DNA from: PALSA-1355 sp031400775
GTDB taxonomy: Bacteria > Planctomycetota > Planctomycetia > Pirellulales > PALSA-1355
Length of the DNA: 8,064 nt
Direction: 5' to 3'
NCBI GenBank assembly: GCA_031400775.1
Contig: JANNQN010000269.1
Coordinates: 1 to 8,064, forward strand
The position numbers were made by a program, and so were the translations under genes. The notes beneath the pieces are model-generated. The model did no database searches, was not told the origin of the DNA, and worked only from the letters and a program-made list of their open reading frames with translations. This document shows positions 5,200 to 8,064 of the stretch, piece by piece. Position 1 is the stretch's first letter. Every line of letters begins with the position of its first letter.

Positions 5200-6549
5200 A
5201 TGGGCAATTCCACGAATCCCGCAGCACCGTCGTTGGACGTGATTGTCGTCGGGGGTGGCCTGGCGGGTTTGACGGCCGCGGCGCTGGTGGCGCGAGCGGG
5301 GCGTAAGGTGGTCGTCCTGGAGGGCGCGGCGAAGCTAGGGGGACGCGCCGCGACGCAAGTGATCGAGGGCGCGCATTTCAATCTCGGCGGACACGCCCTG
5401 TATTGCCGTGGCGCCGCCCAGCAGACCCTCAAAGACTTGGGCGTGCCGTTTAGCGGACACGTTCCCCGCCCCGGCAAGGCCCAGCTTCTGGCCGCCGGCC
5501 GAAGCTACCGCTTGCCAGCCGGACTTGGCCGCCTTGCAGTATCGGGGTTGTTGACGCTTGGCGAAAAATACCGACTCGCAAAACTGTTAAAAGGCCTCGC
5601 TCGGCTCGACACCCGCGGTCTGGAGCGATTGCCCGTGTCGGCCTGGATCGACGAGACGGCCGGCCGCGGCAGTCTGGCGCAGATGCTGGGCGCCTTGTTC
5701 CGCGTGAGCACCTATGTTGCCGATCACGATCGACTGTCGGCCGCGGCGGGACTCGAGCAACTCAAAGGCGCGCTCGTCGGTAATGTGTGGTATATCGACG
5801 GCGGCTGGCAGTCGCTGGTCAACGGCCTGCGCGACGCGATCTAAAAGCACGGCGGGCAGGTACGCAGCGGCGCCGCAGCGCGGTCGCTGTCGTGCAATTC
5901 TCGCATCACCGTTCAACTGCCCGACGGCCAATCGCTCGACGCCAAGGCGGTCATTTTGGCCGTCGATCCGAAAACGGCCTGTGACATCAGCGGATTGGCC
6001 GAAGACTCGCCGCTGGTGCGCTGGCAGAAGCGCCGGCTGGTGGTTCGCACGGCTTGCCTCGACGTGGCGCTCGACCGGCTGCCGCGGCCCGCCGCGCAAT
6101 TTGCACTCGGTTTGGATCAGCCAACGTATTTTTCGGTGCATTCGGGCGCGGCCCGTCTGGCCGAGCCCGGCATTGAGGTGATTCACGTCATGAAGTATCT
6201 CAGCGTGGAATCGACCGTGCCGGCCAAGACTGTGGAGGCTGAGCTGGAGACCGTGCTCGAGCGGATGCAGCCGGGCTGGAAGGGACACGTCGTGGCGCGG
6301 CGCTTCTTGCCGAGCATGGTCACCTGCGAAGCGCTGCCGACCGCCGCAGACGGCGGGTATTCCGGACGCCCCGGCGTTGAGCTCGGCGATCGCCCCGGCG
6401 TTTACCTGGCTGGCGACTGGGTTGGCGACCAAGGGCATCTGGCCGATGCCTCGGTGGCAAGCGCCCGCACGGCGGCCGAGCGAGTGCTAGGCTGCCTCGA
6501 CCGACCCTCGGCGCGACTCGCGGAGAAAGCCACTCATGCTCGAGCTTGA
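5200..6549 (+). pseudogene. FAD-dependent oxidoreductase (phytoene desaturase/amine oxidase-like) interrupted by one in-frame TAA
   Basis: One reading frame of 449 codons, a normal length for flavin-containing amine oxidase/phytoene desaturase-like enzymes, is broken only at codon 215 (TAA, 5842-5844). The first part (5200-5844, 214 residues) has the Rossmann FAD motif VVGGGLAGLTAA with GxGxxG at residues 18-23, an acidic ribose-binding Glu41 after VVVL, and KLGGRA (45-50). The broken site lies in a family-typical segment, GGWQSLVNGLRDAI, stop, KHGGQVRSGA. The second part reads QLPDGQSLDAKAVILAVDP and ends with the C-terminal FAD motif GVYLAGDWVG...DASVASARTAAERVL. An isolated piece starting at 5956 would lack FAD binding. 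The ATG at 5200 has AGGAG eight bases upstream and the ECF41-type promoter ahead of it. The last 14 bases overlap the sigma-factor gene. ECF41 genes are known to neighbour oxidoreductases, epimerases or carboxymuconolactone decarboxylases, so this would be the cognate target. The substrate is unknown. A sequencing error or stop readthrough cannot be excluded. Confidence 0.88.
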
Positions 6550-7429
6550 TCCGGTCTTCGAGGAGCACCGCACGGACCTGTCGCAACTGGCCTATCGCAT
6601 GCTGGGTTCGCTCTCCGACTCGGACGACGTGCTGCAAGAGGCCTATTTGCGCTGGAGCCGACAGGACCGTGCCGCGGTGCGCTCGCCGCGAGCGTACCTG
6701 ACTTCGGTGGTCACGCGATTGTGCATCGACCAGCGCCGCGCAATCGAAGCTCGCAAGGAGACATACGTCGGCCCCTGGCTGCCGGAGCCGGTGGTCGAGG
6801 ACGGCGAACCGTCGGCGAGCCAGAGGGCCGAAGTGGCCGAGTCGGTATCGCTGGCGTTTTTGGTCGCGCTGGAGACGCTCACGCCGCAGGAGCGGGCCGC
6901 CTATCTGCTGCGTCAGACGTTTGACTTTGAGTACGACGAGATTGCCGCGATTCTCGAGAGGTCGTCCGACAACTGCCGGCAGCTCGTGAGCCGGGCCCAA
7001 GCGCATCTCCGCGCGCGGCGTCCTCGGTTCGAAGCGAAGCCCGACGAGGCCGAGCGCATCACCACGGCGTTTCTCGACGCCTGCGCCACCGGCGATCTCG
7101 ATCGCCTGGTGAGCCTGCTGGCCGCCGACGCCGTGTTGTATTCCGACGGTGGCGGCAAGGTGCTGGCGGCGCTGGCCCCCAATCGCGGCGCCGATCACGT
7201 TGGCCGGTTCTTCCTCGGCGTGCTGAAAAAATCACCTCCGGGCCTCCAGTTTCGCCGCGTGCGGGTCAACGGCCGTCCCGGCGTGATGGCGACGCTTGGC
7301 GCTCAGGTGGTCAACGTGCTGACCTTCGACGTGATCGACGGCCACATCGCGACCTGCTTCATAATTCGCAATCCGGACAAGTTGCCCCGCTCCGGACTAG
7401 GAATGCAGGATGCAGCCGAGGTCAATTGA
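6536..7429 (+). CDS. ECF41-family RNA polymerase sigma factor with fused SnoaL-like C-terminal domain
   Basis: A 297-residue extracytoplasmic-function sigma factor of the ECF41 group. Region 2 spans about residues 8-75 (LAYRMLGSLSDSDDVLQEAY, then SPRAYLTSVVTRLCIDQRR), binding core polymerase and the -10 element. Region 4 spans about 103-160 (LTPQERAAYLLRQTFDFEYD, then a helix-turn-helix ending LVSRAQAHLRARR), binding the -35. Residues about 172-285 form an NTF2/SnoaL-like domain. All three ECF41 signature motifs I know of are present: WLPEP (81-85) in the linker, DGGGK (204-208) and NPDKL (279-283). In studied members this fused domain modulates activity in place of a separate anti-sigma factor, and none is encoded here. 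The ATG has GGAG ten bases upstream and lies inside the end of the oxidoreductase frame, suggesting translational coupling. If ribosomes stop at the TAA in the upstream gene, coupling would be lost. The input signal is unknown. Confidence 0.96.
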   Translation: MLELDPVFEEHRTDLSQLAYRMLGSLSDSDDVLQEAYLRWSRQDRAAVRSPRAYLTSVVTRLCIDQRRAIEARKETYVGPWLPEPVVEDGEPSASQRAEVAESVSLAFLVALETLTPQERAAYLLRQTFDFEYDEIAAILERSSDNCRQLVSRAQAHLRARRPRFEAKPDEAERITTAFLDACATGDLDRLVSLLAADAVLYSDGGGKVLAALAPNRGADHVGRFFLGVLKKSPPGLQFRRVRVNGRPGVMATLGAQVVNVLTFDVIDGHIATCFIIRNPDKLPRSGLGMQDAAEVN

Positions 7430-7433
7430 AGCC

Positions 7434-8064
7434 ATGCCCATGACCCGCGCACAAGATTATCGTGCCCTGCTGCTGCACTCGATTGTTGCGCTGGCAGTCG
7501 GTCTGGTGGCGGTCGCGATCTGTTACCAGTGGGTCGATCGGCCCGTGGCGTTTTTCGTGCATGATCGCCAGGTAGAAAAGATTCTGCTGTTCAAGTGGCT
7601 CACCTATCCGCCGCCGATCGTCCAGACCTGGGCGCCGCTGATATTGGCGCTGGCGATGATTCGCCGTGCCTGGGGTCCGCTGGCGCACTGGCAATGGACT
7701 TTATTCGTGGCTTGCCTGAGCCTGATCGTGGCCGATGAGTTCCGCACGTCGCTGGGCGACATGTGCGGGCGCTACTGGCCGGAGACGTGGATTGACAATA
7801 ACCCCTCGCTGATCGGCAACGGCGTCTATGGGTTTCATCCCTTCCAGGCGGGAGACGACCGGGGCAGTTTTCCCTCGGGTCACGCCGCGCGGATTCTTGG
7901 CTTTGCCGGCGTGTGGTGGATCGCCATGCCGCGCGGCCGGGTTTTGTATGCGCTCGTGTGCCTACCAATGCTGGCGAGCCTGGTGGCGATGAACTATCAC
8001 TTCGTGAGCGACGTGATTGCCGGCACCGTCGTGGGGGCTGTCGTGGGGGGGGGGGGCCCGCGCC
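7434..8064 (+). CDS. PAP2-family membrane phosphatase (C-terminus cut by window edge)
   Basis: About 210 residues of a phosphatidic acid phosphatase type 2 family membrane enzyme. Members dephosphorylate lipid phosphates or isoprenoid diphosphates such as undecaprenyl diphosphate. Hydrophobic segments lie at about 11-30, 62-76, 87-101, 154-165 and 170-186. The second catalytic motif is clear, SFPSGHAA (residues 145-152, with His150). The third reads NYHFVSDVIAG (187-197), with His189 and Asp193 in H-x3-D spacing. The first motif is less standard: GRYWPETW (112-119) stands where KxxxxxxRP is expected. Arg is missing at the usual place in the third motif. The ATG at 7434 is 4 bases after the sigma-factor stop, so the gene should be cotranscribed and coupled; a second ATG at 7440 is possible, and neither has a strong ribosome binding site. 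The frame is open to the edge, but a run of 12 G (8045-8056) makes the last residues (VGGGGPR) unreliable. Confidence 0.88.
   Translation, partial: MPMTRAQDYRALLLHSIVALAVGLVAVAICYQWVDRPVAFFVHDRQVEKILLFKWLTYPPPIVQTWAPLILALAMIRRAWGPLAHWQWTLFVACLSLIVADEFRTSLGDMCGRYWPETWIDNNPSLIGNGVYGFHPFQAGDDRGSFPSGHAARILGFAGVWWIAMPRGRVLYALVCLPMLASLVAMNYHFVSDVIAGTVVGAVVGGGGPR
8045..8056 (+). repeat. Homopolymer of 12 G at the window end
   Basis: Twelve consecutive G inside the PAP2 gene, eight bases from the end, follow a short duplication of GTCGTGGGGG. Such a run just before an end is typical of read-end or contig-end artefacts. A true contingency tract is the alternative. Confidence 0.6.

Noticed and set aside
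4868..5242. Small plus-strand ORF from the ATG at 4868 through the terminator
   Set aside because: AGGAG is only 2 bases from the ATG, the frame runs through a strong terminator hairpin and into the next gene, and the composition is Arg/Pro/Gly-rich.
5587..6438. Minus-strand open frame opposite the oxidoreductase
   Set aside because: It spans the nonsense codon, but its translation shows no domain, whereas the plus strand shows FAD-enzyme motifs on both sides.
5956..6549. Separate downstream gene for the second half of the oxidoreductase
   Set aside because: It would start inside a conserved strand (ILAVDP), without a ribosome binding site and without the FAD-binding half; the same-frame relation to 5200-5844 favours one interrupted gene.
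6320..7198. Long minus-strand open frame (292 codons) opposite the oxidoreductase and sigma-factor genes
   Set aside because: Arg/Gln/His-rich composition without recognisable domains; it mirrors the codon bias of the well-supported plus-strand genes.

Overview
The window reads as high-GC chromosomal DNA from a planctomycete, probably related to the Pirellulales. This is inferred from the gene families: a Tat-exported DUF1501 protein, a PEP-CTERM sorted secreted protein, and an ECF41-type sigma factor with a fused SnoaL-like domain. There is no tRNA, rRNA, CRISPR array, transposase or phage gene that I can see. The ends cut through two genes: mutS on the left and a PAP2-family phosphatase on the right. 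The last bases contain a run of 12 G, so the right edge may be a contig end of lower quality.

Layout. Positions 1-1267 hold two minus-strand genes: a short FliG-like protein (755-1267) and, downstream of it, the start of mutS (593 to beyond 1). Positions 1268-1865 are a 598-base gene-free stretch with a good TTGACA promoter and several inverted repeats. It leads into a PEP-CTERM secreted protein on the plus strand (1866-2582), which ends at a clear intrinsic terminator (2615-2652). A minus-strand DUF1501 gene (2682-4109) converges on that terminator. It is divergent from a small hemerythrin-like gene (4356-4811), with likely promoters for both in the 246-base gap. Positions 4812-5199 are noncoding and hold a G-quadruplex-like tract, a second intrinsic terminator and a promoter.

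The most interesting part is 5127-8064, which looks like one ECF41 regulon unit. A TGTCACA...CGTC promoter of the kind reported for ECF41 sigma factors sits just upstream of an FAD-dependent oxidoreductase gene. That gene overlaps by 14 bases an ECF41 sigma-factor gene carrying the WLPEP, DGGGK and NPDKL signatures, and a membrane PAP2 phosphatase follows after 4 bases. The expected logic is a sigma factor that controls its own operon and whose fused C-terminal domain replaces a separate anti-sigma factor. The oxidoreductase frame is broken by a single in-frame TAA at 5842-5844, with clean homologous-looking sequence on both sides. The target gene is therefore either a recent pseudogene, a recoded gene, or mis-sequenced at one base.
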